Source of the DNA: Brevundimonas sp.
Lineage (GTDB): Bacteria > Pseudomonadota > Alphaproteobacteria > Caulobacterales > Caulobacteraceae
Length of the DNA: 64,000 nucleotides
Assembly (NCBI RefSeq): GCF_013912065.1
Contig: NZ_JACESA010000007.1
Coordinates: 62,001 to 126,000, forward strand
Direction: 5' to 3'
Shown here: piece by piece, positions 17,689 to 27,010 of the stretch
How the letters are laid out: each line of letters begins with the position of its first letter
Numbering within the stretch: the first letter of the stretch is position 1
Translations under genes and position numbers: made by a program
Notes under the pieces: generated by a model
The model's input: only the letters and a program-made list of their open reading frames with translations
What the model was told of the DNA's origin: nothing
Databases searched by the model: none

Positions 17689-19040
17689 TTGCCGGCTATG
17701 GCCACCGCGTCGAACATCAGGCTGGGGACGTTAAACGCGCCCCGGAACTCCAGGTCCGACCCGCGCTGGATGCGCAGATAAAGCTCCGTCAGCTTGCCCG
17801 CCACCGTGACCTCGTTGACCGGATAGGCGATCTCGCCGTTCTCGAACCAGAAGCCGGACACCCCGGCGGACCAGTCGCCGGTGTTTCCGTTCAGCGACGG
17901 CCCGAACATCGATGTGATCAGCAGACCCGTCCCAGCATCGGCCATCAGCCCGGCCAGATCCCGCTCGCCCGGTTCCATATGCAGATTGTGGGTGGAGACC
18001 CCGGGCGGTCCCGCCAGGCCGCGCGACGCATGGCCGGTCGATTGCAGTCCCAATTGCCGCGCCGAGGCGCTGTTCAGCAGCCAGGTGTTCAGCATCCCGT
18101 CCTCGAACAGGGCGCGGCGCTCGACCGCGACGCCTTCATCGTCGAACGGCGTCGACCCCAGACCGCGCGGACGGAACGGGTCGTCGATCAGGGTCACGCC
18201 CTCGGCGAACACCCTCTGCCCCAGCCGGTCCTTCAGGAAGGAGGTGCCGCGCGCGATCGACGGGCCGGAAATGGCGCCGACGGCCGGCGAGATGATCTGG
18301 CCCGCCATGCGATTGTCGAAGATGACGGGAGCGGTGGTCGAGGCGATCTTGCGCGCTCCGGTGCGGGCGACCGCCCTGCGGCCTGCGGTCTCTCCGATGA
18401 TCCCGGCGCCGGGCAGATCGGACAGATGGCGGGTCGACCGGCTCTCGCCCCCGCGCTCCATGGCGCCGTCCTTCTCGGCGATCACGCCGACGCCCAGCGA
18501 AAAGGCCGAGCCCTGATAGTCGCCGTCGAACCCGTGCGAGGTCGTCAGACGCCAGCGGGTGGACGACCATGACGCGTGCCCGCCCTCGGACCGGGCCACG
18601 CCCTCGACCGTCAAGGCCGCCGCTTCGGCCTCGGCCGAGACCTGTTCCAGGGCTTCGGCGCTGCGCTCGCTGGGATCGAACAGATCGAGCGCGGGGAAGG
18701 GGCCGCGCGCCAGCCGATCCTCGGGCGCGAACCCGGCGTGCGGATCTTCCGGCGCCAGTCGGGCCATGGCGACGGCCCGTTCGACCAGACGCGCGCGCGT
18801 CTCCGGCGACAGGTCCGAAGCCGAGACGGAGGCCTGGCGCTGGCCGACGAAGACCCGCAGGCCCAGGTCGCGCGATTCCTCGCGCTCGACGTCTTCCAGC
18901 TTGCCGTTGCGCACCCCGACCGACAGGGACTTGCGGTCGGCGCTGACCGCCTCGGCGGCGTCGGCGCCGGCCTTCAGCGCGGCCTGGACGATGTCATGCA
19001 GAAGTTCGGCGGAAACGGAGGCGTCGCGTGTTTCAGTCAT
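17685..19040 (-). CDS. pmbA: TldE/PmbA metalloprotease-like protein
   Basis: 451-residue TldD/PmbA family protein (PmbA is also called TldE). PmbA/TldE forms a complex with TldD that degrades unfolded peptides and matures some modified peptides; the TldE subunit lacks the zinc-binding motif. Conserved segments include SVGVRNGKLEDVEREESRDLGLRVFVG, RGTSFLKDRLGQRVFAEGVTLIDDP, DDEGVAVERRALFEDG and the C-terminal ENGEIAYPVNEVTVAGKL. No tldD is in this window. It heads the pmbA-cysQ pair. Confidence 0.93.
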   Translation of the reverse strand: MTETRDASVSAELLHDIVQAALKAGADAAEAVSADRKSLSVGVRNGKLEDVEREESRDLGLRVFVGQRQASVSASDLSPETRARLVERAVAMARLAPEDPHAGFAPEDRLARGPFPALDLFDPSERSAEALEQVSAEAEAAALTVEGVARSEGGHASWSSTRWRLTTSHGFDGDYQGSAFSLGVGVIAEKDGAMERGGESRSTRHLSDLPGAGIIGETAGRRAVARTGARKIASTTAPVIFDNRMAGQIISPAVGAISGPSIARGTSFLKDRLGQRVFAEGVTLIDDPFRPRGLGSTPFDDEGVAVERRALFEDGMLNTWLLNSASARQLGLQSTGHASRGLAGPPGVSTHNLHMEPGERDLAGLMADAGTGLLITSMFGPSLNGNTGDWSAGVSGFWFENGEIAYPVNEVTVAGKLTELYLRIQRGSDLEFRGAFNVPSLMFDAVAIAGK

Positions 19041-19083
19041 GCCCCGATATGGCGGACCCTTTGCTGCACCGCAACCTTACGGC

Positions 19084-19491
19084 TCAGACGACGGCGAAGG
19101 CGATCAGGCCCACGGCGGCGATCAGCAGGGCGACCCAGGTCAGCAGCATGCCGATCACCCGGCCCAGCGAGGGCCCGGTCTGGAACAGCAGGCCCAGAGC
19201 ATGGACGATCCGGCCGACCAGCAGGGTCGCACCCACCCCGTGCACCATCCAGGCCGGCGCGCCGACCGCGGCCAGCAGCAGCATGGCGATCATGCCCGGC
19301 GTCGCATATTCGGCGCAGTTGCCGAAGGCTCGGCTGGCGGCCATCAGGTCGGGGTTTCCACCGTCGCCGAACGAAACCAGATGTCTGCGGCGTCCGCTGA
19401 CCACTATGCCCGACAGGACCAGCATCAGCAGGATCAGCAGTCCGCTCCACAGGGCGGCGGCCTGGATGGCCTGCATCAGGGTGGTGGTCAT
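19084..19491 (-). CDS. MAPEG family membrane protein
   Basis: 135 residues with four hydrophobic helices (about 10-30, 60-80, 84-105, 112-133). The central segment FGDGGNPDLMAASRAFGNCAEYATPGM matches the MAPEG family (membrane-associated eicosanoid/glutathione metabolism proteins), notably the N/E-rich RAFGNCAEY motif. Bacterial members are poorly characterised; glutathione-dependent detoxification is the usual inference. It ends three bases before the next gene's stop on the same strand side and may be co-transcribed with it. Confidence 0.85.
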   Translation of the reverse strand: MTTTLMQAIQAAALWSGLLILLMLVLSGIVVSGRRRHLVSFGDGGNPDLMAASRAFGNCAEYATPGMIAMLLLAAVGAPAWMVHGVGATLLVGRIVHALGLLFQTGPSLGRVIGMLLTWVALLIAAVGLIAFAVV

Positions 19492-19494
19492 GGA

Positions 19495-21327
19495 TCAGTC
19501 CTCTCGACCGATGGGATAGAGCAGATAACGGTCGTCGTAGAAGGGCGTCCGCGCATAGAACCAGGCCAACCGCCCCTGGGGATCGGCGGCGAACTCGGGC
19601 TCCGCGGCCAGTTTCGCCTCGAACTCGGCCTTCAGCGCCGGATCGGCGGCCAGCATCTTTTCGGCCAGCGGCGCAATCGCGTAGGCCTCGATATATTCGA
19701 CCCGGCTCATCACCTCGGGGAACATGCCCCAGGCGAAGAAGCTCTCGCTCGACTGAGGTTCCAGCAGCAGGACGGCGATGTCGCCCAGCGGCTGATCAGT
19801 CGGCACACGCACCGAGCCGGCCGGGAAGGTCCAGGCGCGACGTTCGACCTCGACCGTCTCGACCGAGGCCTGGACATGGCCCTCGTTGGCCCGCGTGGCC
19901 AGCTTCGGATCGACCAGACGCAGCATGGACACATCGGCGACGCGAGGCGTCTCGACCGTTTCCATCGTGATCCCATGCGTCTTCAGCCGTTCGATGATGT
20001 CGGTGCGATAGCCAGGGACCCAATAGGCGGTCGGCCGCTCCAGTATCAGACCGGGCTTCGACCCATAGAAGGGCATCTGCCAGAGTTCGGGATCGGGTCG
20101 GCCCAGCCAGCGGATTTCCCGACGACCCGAGGCGGGGCTGTCGTACATCTCGTACAACATCCCCTTGAATGAGCGGGTGGAGGAAGGCGTCTCCTCGGCC
20201 TCGAAATTGGCGGGGATCTCGGCCGGGCGCAGGGCGCGGTCCTGTTCGGTCGCCGCCTTCAGGTCCGCGCCCTGGTCGGCCAGCAGGCGCAACGCCTCCT
20301 CGATGAAGACATAGGTCCCCAGCACCCGCTGCTCGTGCGGCTTCAGGCTATGGTTCTCGATCAATATGGTCGGCACATGGGCCGCCGCGCCCCAGCCGTT
20401 GGAGAACCGCTCGCCCAGACCGCCATCCGACAACCCCTTCTTCGGTTCGTCGTCGTCGATCCCGAACACCAGTTCGCCAGGGATATGGCCCTCGCGCTCC
20501 AGAGCCGCGTTCATCGCCGGCTTGAACACCGTGTCCAGCCAGGCCGAGCCGTTCGGCGACCGGCTGAACGTCCCGTCCTCGCCGTTGAAGCCGTAGGTGA
20601 CGTCGTACTGGTAATCCAGGCCGTCGGTGACGTGGACGTCGACATAGAGGTCCGGCCGGTATTTCAGGATCAGGCCGCGCACCGCCTGCATCTCGGGCTG
20701 GTCCAGCTTCAGATAGTCGCGGTTCAGGTTCTGATTGGTCGCCGTGTTGCGCCAGCCCTGGATGCGCGGCCCGCGCTGGTTCGGCCGGGAATAGGCGGAC
20801 GCACGCTCATGCCCGTCCACGCTCAGGATCGGGATCAGGATCAGGTTCACCCGGTCCAGCAGGGCGTCCTTGCCGTAGAAGGCGATGTCGCGCAGCACCA
20901 TCATGCCCGCGTCCTTGCCGTCGATCTCGCCCGGATGGATGCCCGCCTGGATCATCAGCACCGGCTTGGCCGGATCGAACTCCGCCCCATCCTTCGAGGC
21001 AATCACCGCATAGATCGGCCGACCCTCGGGCGAGACCCCGAACTGTTCGATGCGGATCAGGTCGCTGGCCGCGTCCAGCCGGTCGAACCAGGCGCGCGTA
21101 TCGACATAGTTCGGGCTGAAGTCATGCGCCGGATCCGCCTCGAACGCCGTGATCCAGGGATCGTTCGCATCGCGCAACAGGGCTTTCGACGCCCCGTCCC
21201 ACGCAGGCGCGGGCGGCAGGAAGGCCTGGTCCCAGGGGGCGGTGTTGGTAAGCGACTGGGACATGGCGGGGCTCACGCTACAGACAAGGGCGGCGACCAG
21301 GGCCGAAACCAGGAGAGGGGACTGCAT
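19495..21327 (-). CDS. Secreted M14-family zinc carboxypeptidase
   Basis: About 610 residues from the ATG at 21327. The signal peptide MQSPLLVSALVAALVCSVSPAMSQS precedes a peptidase M14 domain: IQAGIHPGEIDGKD supplies the zinc-binding HxxE, YVDVHVTDG carries the third ligand histidine, and LLEPQSSESF lies in the C-terminal part. Long C-terminal extension (about 400-610) unlike short carboxypeptidases, probably a beta-rich domain. Likely periplasmic or exported, acting on peptides. The frame stays open upstream of the signal peptide but overlaps the neighbouring gene and has no protein-like pattern. Confidence 0.88.
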   Translation of the reverse strand: MQSPLLVSALVAALVCSVSPAMSQSLTNTAPWDQAFLPPAPAWDGASKALLRDANDPWITAFEADPAHDFSPNYVDTRAWFDRLDAASDLIRIEQFGVSPEGRPIYAVIASKDGAEFDPAKPVLMIQAGIHPGEIDGKDAGMMVLRDIAFYGKDALLDRVNLILIPILSVDGHERASAYSRPNQRGPRIQGWRNTATNQNLNRDYLKLDQPEMQAVRGLILKYRPDLYVDVHVTDGLDYQYDVTYGFNGEDGTFSRSPNGSAWLDTVFKPAMNAALEREGHIPGELVFGIDDDEPKKGLSDGGLGERFSNGWGAAAHVPTILIENHSLKPHEQRVLGTYVFIEEALRLLADQGADLKAATEQDRALRPAEIPANFEAEETPSSTRSFKGMLYEMYDSPASGRREIRWLGRPDPELWQMPFYGSKPGLILERPTAYWVPGYRTDIIERLKTHGITMETVETPRVADVSMLRLVDPKLATRANEGHVQASVETVEVERRAWTFPAGSVRVPTDQPLGDIAVLLLEPQSSESFFAWGMFPEVMSRVEYIEAYAIAPLAEKMLAADPALKAEFEAKLAAEPEFAADPQGRLAWFYARTPFYDDRYLLYPIGRED

Positions 21328-21365
21328 GGGCTTTCGTGAGCCGATTGGCGCCGCGTGACAAGTTT

Positions 21366-21998
21366 TCAGCTGCCGCCGCCCAGGGCCGGCGCCCATCCGC
21401 CAGCCTGCACCAGCAGGGCGGCCGAGTTGGCCACGTTCCAAAGATTGTAGAGCAGCACTGCGATCAGCGCGCCGACCGCCACCTTGCGCCAGGGCGCGAA
21501 GGCCGCAGTCGCCGTGCCTATGACGAAAATCGAGACTCCGGCCCACAGTCGCACCGAACCGGCGAGCCGCGCGAACTCGGAATTAAGCTGGGCCAGGATG
21601 ATTAGGCCCATGGCGACGATCAGGTTGGCCGCCAGGATGCAGCCGAACACCATCCGCCGATGCGTCCAGAAATGGTGGTCGAGGTCGATCCGTTCATCGC
21701 CGCCTTCGGCCGATACGCGGGGGAAGGTCACGCTGGCGGCGACGTAGAAGGTCGCGGCCACGCTCAGCGAGATCAGCAGCACGAAGCTGTTGAACGGCGC
21801 GCCGCGAAAGATGACCCAGGCCTGATTCCAGAAGGTGACGATGTCGATGGCCACGAACAGCGCCAGCATCGGCGTCAACCAGCCGAAGCGTATCCGCTGC
21901 TTCTCATGCAGCACGCGCGCGAACCCGCCGACCAGTTCGGCGACCGAAAGGCCCAGCAGCAGACCATAGAAGCTGAAGAAAAACTCGAACGCGCTCAT
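21366..21998 (-). CDS. Hypothetical integral membrane protein
   Basis: 210 residues with about six membrane helices (about 5-25, 43-62, 70-92, 117-137, 147-166, 172-193). The N-terminus MSAFEFFFSFYGLLLGLSVAELVGGFARVLHEK resembles a group of uncharacterised proteobacterial membrane proteins. No catalytic or transporter motif was recognised. It lies 38 bases upstream of the M14 peptidase on the same strand. Confidence 0.75.
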   Translation of the reverse strand: MSAFEFFFSFYGLLLGLSVAELVGGFARVLHEKQRIRFGWLTPMLALFVAIDIVTFWNQAWVIFRGAPFNSFVLLISLSVAATFYVAASVTFPRVSAEGGDERIDLDHHFWTHRRMVFGCILAANLIVAMGLIILAQLNSEFARLAGSVRLWAGVSIFVIGTATAAFAPWRKVAVGALIAVLLYNLWNVANSAALLVQAGGWAPALGGGS

Positions 21999-22089
21999 TG
22001 GCCCCCCGGATGAGTCGTGGGACTAACCTATTGCCCGATCCACAGCTTGTCGCCGCCAAATGAACCGCGCGCGATTGCTCAGTCGACTC

Positions 22090-22557
22090 TCAAGCCGTTC
22101 GCCGAAATTTCATGGCCCAGTTCAGCTCCCAGGTTCGCCCGTCGTCGTAAGAGAAATGCTGCGCCCAATGCGGCGTGTCCGTGTTCACGCGCGACCACTC
22201 GAAGCGGGCGAGGATTGGCCGCTCGCCGTCCAGATCGGGCCCTTCCAGGCGGCAGCCGTCGTCGTGAAATCGGCCGACGACCGGCGGGCTCAACCGGCCG
22301 TCGCGGTCGCTGATCCAATAGATCGACCATTCTCCGGTCGTCAGATCGAGGGTCCGCAGCGCCACGCCGCGCCAGCCGCGCTCGGAACAGTCGTGTTGCT
22401 CTACGTTGGTGATCCCGCCCATGCGCGGCTCTGTGAACGCCGTCCCGTGGGAGACGTCCCAGTCATCTGAGCCGACGCCCCGGCTCGTCAGTCTGCGGTG
22501 CTCGACCTCCCAGTGTCCGAACAGGAAGTCGAAGTCATGAATGGGCGAACGGGTCAT
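22090..22557 (-). CDS. Hypothetical protein, DUF1579/lipocalin-like
   Basis: 155 residues beginning MTRSPIHDFDFLFGHWEVEHRRL. The FDFLxGxWxVxHRRL opening and alternating Trp-rich strands (TGEWSIYWISDRDG, ARFEWSRV, WELNWAMKF) resemble the DUF1579 type of calycin-like proteins. Cytoplasmic, no signal peptide. Function unknown; ligand binding is a guess from the fold. Confidence 0.7.
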   Translation of the reverse strand: MTRSPIHDFDFLFGHWEVEHRRLTSRGVGSDDWDVSHGTAFTEPRMGGITNVEQHDCSERGWRGVALRTLDLTTGEWSIYWISDRDGRLSPPVVGRFHDDGCRLEGPDLDGERPILARFEWSRVNTDTPHWAQHFSYDDGRTWELNWAMKFRRTA

Positions 22558-22623
22558 GGCGGCTGCTCCAGCTATTCCGCCGTCCTACAGCGCTCTGCTG
22601 CCAGCTGCTGTCAGCATTGTCGA

Positions 22624-24156
22624 TCACCGCCGCCAGATCGGCCTCTCGTCGCCTGGCAGACCCAGCCGGCCCCACAGGTCGTTCACCCGCTCGATCACCG
22701 CCTCGTCCATGCGGATCTCCTCGCCCCATTCGCGCCTGGTCTCGGGCGGCCATTTGTCTGTGGCGTCCAGGCCGATCTTCGATCCCAGGCCGCTCTCGGG
22801 CGAGGCGAAATCCAGATAGTCGATCGGGGTGCTCTCGATCACCGTGATATCGCGCGCCGGGTCCATCTTGGTCGAGATGGCCCACATGACGTCCTTCCAG
22901 TCGCGGGCGTCGATGTCGTCGTCCACGACGATGACCCATTTGGTGTACATGAACTGGCGCAGATAGCTCCAGACGCCCAGCATCACCCGCTTGGCGTGGC
23001 CCGGATAGGCCTTCTTCATCGACACCACGGCGATCCGGTAGCTGCACCCTTCAGGCGGCAGCCAGAAGTCGACGATCTCCGGGAACTGCTGGCGCAGCAG
23101 CGGAATGAAGACCTCGTTCAGGGCTTCCCCCAGCACCGACGGCTCGTCGGGCGGCCGGCCGGTGAAGGTGGTCAGATAGATGGGGGCCCGGCGCATGGTG
23201 ATCGCGCTGACCTTGAAGACCGGGAATTTCTCGACCGAGTTATAATAGCCGGTGTGGTCGCCGTACGGCCCTTCGTCCTCGAACTCGTCCAGCAGGACGT
23301 GGCCCTCCAGCACGATCTCGGCCTGGGCCGGCACCATCAGCGGCACGGTCTTGCACGGGACCAGTTCGGCCTTGGCGCCCCGCATCAGGCCGGCGAACTG
23401 ATATTCCGACAGGGTGTCCGGCACCGGCGTCACCGCCGCCAGTATGGTCCCCGGATCGGCGCCCAGGACCACGGCGCAGGGCAGGGGCTCCTTCGGCCGC
23501 GCCTTCTTGTGACGGGCATAGTGTTGCGCTCCGCCGCGATGGGCCAGCCAGCGCATGATGGCCTTGTCCTTGCCCAGGACCTGCATCCGATAGATGCCCA
23601 GGTTGAAGTCGTCCTCGCGATCCTCGCTCGGCCCCTTGGTCACGACCAGTCCCCAGGTGATCAGGGGCGCCGGCTCGCCGGGCCAGCAAGACTGGACGGG
23701 CAGGGCGGTCAGGTCGATCTGGTCGCCCTTCAGCACCACCTCCTGCACCGGCGCCTTCTTCACCGTCTTGGGCCGCATCGACATGACCGTCTGCGCCAGC
23801 GGCAGCATCTCCATGGCGTCTCCCAGACCGCGCGGCGGCGTCGGATTGCGCAGGAAGGCCAGCAGTTCGCCGACCTCGCGCAGCTCGCCCGCCGTCGTCC
23901 GCGCCTTGCCCTCCAGCGTCACCCCCATGGCGACCCGTTTCACCGTGCCGAACAGATTGGCCAGACAGGGAATGGGGCTGATCGACCCGTCCGGCATGAC
24001 GGGCTTCTCGAACAGCACCGCCGGCCCGCCGTTCCTCAGCAGCCGGGTCTGGATCTCGGTCATCTCCAGCACGGTGGAGACGGGTTCGGACACCCGGACC
24101 AGCTCGCCCTGGGCTTCCAGCTGGTCGATGAAGTCACGCAGGGATTTGTAGGCCAT
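22624..24156 (-). CDS. ubiD: UbiD-family decarboxylase
   Basis: 510 residues of the prenylated-FMN-dependent UbiD family, which includes 3-octaprenyl-4-hydroxybenzoate decarboxylase of ubiquinone synthesis. Recognisable parts: [26 protein letters not shown] at the start, [46 protein letters not shown] with the conserved E/D residues and [21 protein letters not shown]. Length is typical. Ubiquinone biosynthesis is the most likely role. The flavin prenyltransferase UbiX is not nearby. Confidence 0.93.
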   Translation of the reverse strand: MAYKSLRDFIDQLEAQGELVRVSEPVSTVLEMTEIQTRLLRNGGPAVLFEKPVMPDGSISPIPCLANLFGTVKRVAMGVTLEGKARTTAGELREVGELLAFLRNPTPPRGLGDAMEMLPLAQTVMSMRPKTVKKAPVQEVVLKGDQIDLTALPVQSCWPGEPAPLITWGLVVTKGPSEDREDDFNLGIYRMQVLGKDKAIMRWLAHRGGAQHYARHKKARPKEPLPCAVVLGADPGTILAAVTPVPDTLSEYQFAGLMRGAKAELVPCKTVPLMVPAQAEIVLEGHVLLDEFEDEGPYGDHTGYYNSVEKFPVFKVSAITMRRAPIYLTTFTGRPPDEPSVLGEALNEVFIPLLRQQFPEIVDFWLPPEGCSYRIAVVSMKKAYPGHAKRVMLGVWSYLRQFMYTKWVIVVDDDIDARDWKDVMWAISTKMDPARDITVIESTPIDYLDFASPESGLGSKIGLDATDKWPPETRREWGEEIRMDEAVIERVNDLWGRLGLPGDERPIWRR

Positions 24157-24165
24157 CCGCTCCGC

Positions 24166-24828
24166 CTAAAGCGCTGCGCTCGCCCTGTCACCTGTCCCGC
24201 GCCTGAAGATACGGTCCAGTCCCACCAGCGCCAACCCGACCAGCAGGAAGAAGACCAGCAGTCCGGCGAAGATCGCCAGCACCCGGCCCAGGCCCAGGGC
24301 GTCCACATCGACGAACCCATAGGGCCACCAGTGGGTCGCCAACCCGTGCGCCAGGGTCCAACCGGCAAAGGCCAGCGGAAAGGCCAGCCATTTCACTGGA
24401 TCGATCCAGCGCAGCCGACCCTTGGGCGTGAACCACAGCCAATCCAGCAGGAAGGCCGCGGGCATCACGTAGTGCAGCACCAGATTGACCCCTAGCGTCA
24501 GCCCTTCCGGCTTCCAGTAGGGGGCGATCATGAAATGGTACACGACGCCGACGACGACGATATACATCGCCAGGGCCGCGCGCACGCCCTCGCCGGCGGT
24601 CCACCGGGCGATCCGTCGATCCGCCCGCACCAGAGGGCCGGTGAAGGCCAGGGCGACCAGGATATTGGTCAGTATGGTGAAAAAGCTGAAATACTGGACC
24701 GTCCGGCCCAGCACGCCCCAACCCTCGGCCGGCGCGACCAGAAGCAGATATTGCAGCCCCAGCGCCGCCCAGCCGATCACGGCGAAGGCAGCGCGCCACA
24801 GACGCGGTCGGTCCCGTTCACGCAACAT
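24166..24828 (-). CDS. Pr6Pr family membrane protein
   Basis: 220 residues with six membrane helices. The pattern VQYFSFFTILTNILVALAF and VYHFMIAPYWKPEG...LHYVMPAAFLLDWLWF matches the Pr6Pr (FAR-17a/AIG1-like) membrane family. The conserved Asn and His residues within helices are those seen in that family, whose eukaryotic members hydrolyse lipids, but bacterial function is unknown. Encoded nine bases upstream of ubiD on the same strand, so probably in one transcript. Confidence 0.82.
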   Translation of the reverse strand: MLRERDRPRLWRAAFAVIGWAALGLQYLLLVAPAEGWGVLGRTVQYFSFFTILTNILVALAFTGPLVRADRRIARWTAGEGVRAALAMYIVVVGVVYHFMIAPYWKPEGLTLGVNLVLHYVMPAAFLLDWLWFTPKGRLRWIDPVKWLAFPLAFAGWTLAHGLATHWWPYGFVDVDALGLGRVLAIFAGLLVFFLLVGLALVGLDRIFRRGTGDRASAAL

Positions 24829-24849
24829 GCGCCGCCCCTCCGTCGCCGA

Positions 24850-25692
24850 TCAGGCGGCGGCCTTGTCCCATTCATAAGCGTCGTCCAGCCACGGCCCCAG
24901 CCGCTCGCCGCGATCCAGGGCGCCCATCCGCTGCATTTCCTCGCCTGACAGTTCGAAGTCGAAGATGTCGAAATTCTCTCTCGCGCGGCTTTCCTTCGTC
25001 GTGCGCGGAATGGCGATGATCCGGTTCTGGATCAGCCAGCGCAGCGTGACCTGGCCGTTCGTCTTGCCGTGGGCCTGGGCGATCTCGGAAATCGTGACGT
25101 CGTCGGCGATCTTGCCTTGGGCCAGCGGCGACCAGGCGGTGATCGATGACCCCAGTTCAGCCGCCGTCGCCGTCAGCTGATCGACGCCCAGATAGGGGTG
25201 ATGCTCGACCTGATTGGTCAGCAGCCGCGCCTTCGACACGGCCTGAGCCTGACGGAACTCCTTCGACGGGAAGTTCGAAAGGCCGATCGAACGGGTCAGC
25301 CCCTCGTCCTTCGCGGCGTTCAGCGCCCCCAGGGTTTCTTCGAAGCTCGGCGTCGGCTTGGGCCAGTGCAGCAGCAGCAGGTCCGGCGTCGTTCCCAGGC
25401 TCTCGGCCGATTCCTTGGCTTGTTTCAGCAGGGCGTCATGGGTGAAATGCTCGACCCAGATCTTGGTGGTCAGGAAGATGTCCTCGCGCACCACGCCCGA
25501 ATCGACGATGCCTTCGCCGACCGCCTTCTCGTTCTTGTAGATCCAGGCGGTGTCGATGTGGCGATAGCCGATCCGCAGCGCCTCGGCGACCATCCGCCGC
25601 GCGTCCGCCGGTTCCAGCTGCCAGGTGCCGAAGCCGAGCAGGGGGATTTCAATTCCATCGACGGTGAGGGTGGGCTGATCGCCGTAGGTCAT
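24850..25692 (-). CDS. Aldo/keto reductase
   Basis: About 280 residues of the NADPH-dependent aldo/keto reductase superfamily. The catalytic tetrad can be followed as D and Y in DTAWIYKNE, K in TTKIWVEHF and H in LLLHWPKP. The cofactor-binding C-terminal segment IAIPRTTKESRARENFDIFDF is present. I chose the ATG at 25692, which has AAGGA seven bases upstream, over an ATG at 25707. Substrate unknown; related to the 2,5-diketogluconate reductase-like group. Confidence 0.9.
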   Translation of the reverse strand: MTYGDQPTLTVDGIEIPLLGFGTWQLEPADARRMVAEALRIGYRHIDTAWIYKNEKAVGEGIVDSGVVREDIFLTTKIWVEHFTHDALLKQAKESAESLGTTPDLLLLHWPKPTPSFEETLGALNAAKDEGLTRSIGLSNFPSKEFRQAQAVSKARLLTNQVEHHPYLGVDQLTATAAELGSSITAWSPLAQGKIADDVTISEIAQAHGKTNGQVTLRWLIQNRIIAIPRTTKESRARENFDIFDFELSGEEMQRMGALDRGERLGPWLDDAYEWDKAAA

Positions 25693-25725
25693 GGAAGAAT
25701 CCTTCATTCTCGGGGGACCGCAAAG

Positions 25726-26610
25726 TTAGGCGCCGGGGGCGGCCTTCGAAACCCCTGCGTCGAACCAATCCAGAATTTCCTGCCACAGCGGCTCCAGCCC
25801 CTTGCGAAAGGCGCCCTCGTGGCCGATGCGCCGCGCGCCATAGTCGGCGGCGCGACGAATGACGATCTCGGACGGCGCATTGGGATAGGCTTTCAGCAGC
25901 GTGGTCCCGGTCCCAGGCGTGGCGATGGGATCGTCCGGAAAGATCCAGGACCGGATGGGCGCGCGCACCTCGGCGAACTGCTGCGGGTCCAGCGCGCCCT
26001 CGGCCAGTTCGTCCAGGAAATAGGCCGGCTTCAGGCACCACCGTTTCCAGGTCTCGAACACGCCGCGCGGCAGGTCCGTCCCCCGCCACAGCTTCCCGCC
26101 GCGTATATAGCCGTGGCGGCGCAGATGGGCCGGACCGAACCCGAACCAGAAGAACAGCTCCATCGGATTGTAGGAGCGGTGGTGTCCGCCCCACCAGCCC
26201 GTGCCGACCGAGACGAAGGCATGGCCGGCGATCTCGGCCTGGTTCGGCATGAAGCCGGCGAAATGGCCGCCGACGCTGTGGCCGACGTGGAAGACCGGCA
26301 GGCCCGGCGCCGCTTTCTTCAACGCCTTCAGCGCCGCCGGCATGTCCAGCCGCCCCCAGTCGGGATAGTCCATTTCCATCGCCGCCAGATCCTCGGGCCG
26401 CGAACCGCCGATGCCGCGGTAGTCATAGGTCAGGACCACGCAGCCCCGCTCGGCCATCCAGCGCGCGAACCGCGCATAGAAGCCGCGCGGAAAGCCGGTC
26501 CCGGCCGAGACCAGCACCGCTCGGCGCGGCGCCGCTCCCCGGAACAGGGTCGCTTCCAGCGGCCAGCCGTCCCTGGCCTTAACGACCAGATCCTCGACGC
26601 CCATAGCCAT
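25726..26610 (-). CDS. Predicted alpha/beta hydrolase
   Basis: 294 residues resembling COG4757-type alpha/beta hydrolases. The nucleophile elbow is GHSVGGH (serine within HVGHSVGGHFAG) and YDYRGIGGSRP forms the conserved loop after strand 4. The C-terminal RRIGHEGAF gives the likely catalytic histidine, and FPDDPIATP the acid. There is no signal peptide. Substrate unknown. A second in-frame ATG lies two codons downstream of the chosen one. Confidence 0.85.
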   Translation of the reverse strand: MAMGVEDLVVKARDGWPLEATLFRGAAPRRAVLVSAGTGFPRGFYARFARWMAERGCVVLTYDYRGIGGSRPEDLAAMEMDYPDWGRLDMPAALKALKKAAPGLPVFHVGHSVGGHFAGFMPNQAEIAGHAFVSVGTGWWGGHHRSYNPMELFFWFGFGPAHLRRHGYIRGGKLWRGTDLPRGVFETWKRWCLKPAYFLDELAEGALDPQQFAEVRAPIRSWIFPDDPIATPGTGTTLLKAYPNAPSEIVIRRAADYGARRIGHEGAFRKGLEPLWQEILDWFDAGVSKAAPGA

Positions 26611-26667
26611 GTCGTTTCCGTCCGTTTCTATTATGGACGGACCTTGCCTTGTTTCCGTGGCGTAAGG

Positions 26668-27009
26668 TCAAGCCGCGTCGTGGGCCTTGACGATCCGCTT
26701 CGGCGCGACCTTGCGCCAGCGCCGCTCCAGCATGGCCTTCAGCCACGCCGGATCGACCGTGGCGATCCGCGCCAGCACCAGCGGATAATCGCGATGGTGG
26801 TCGGTGAAATGGAAGGTGGCGGGATCCATCTCGATCAGCAGGTCGCGTTCGTCGCGGTTATCCAGATGCACGACGATGCTGTCGTCCAGCTTCGGCCAGA
26901 ACCAGGTCAGGAACTTCCCCGCCACCTTGAATGACGGCTCTCCATAGGAGACCCCGTCCTCGACGCCGGGAAAGGACAGCAACAGGGCGCGGACGTCATC
27001 GTGGGTCAT
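26668..27009 (-). CDS. MmcQ/YjbR family protein
   Basis: 113 residues from the ATG at 27009: MTHDDVRALLLSFPGVEDGVSYGEPSFKVAGKFLTWF, a clear match to the MmcQ/YjbR family, which has a CyaY-like/double-wing DNA-binding fold. Conserved VHLDNRDERDLLIE and WLKAMLERRWRKVAPKRI support it. Actual DNA binding is unproven for most members. The start sits one base downstream of the gamma-glutamyltransferase stop, so the two are probably co-transcribed. Confidence 0.85.
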   Translation of the reverse strand: MTHDDVRALLLSFPGVEDGVSYGEPSFKVAGKFLTWFWPKLDDSIVVHLDNRDERDLLIEMDPATFHFTDHHRDYPLVLARIATVDPAWLKAMLERRWRKVAPKRIVKAHDAA

Positions 27010-27010
27010 G

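Noticed and set aside
22498-24495. 665-codon open frame antisense to ubiD
   Set aside because: Same compositional artefact; ubiD on the other strand is unambiguous.
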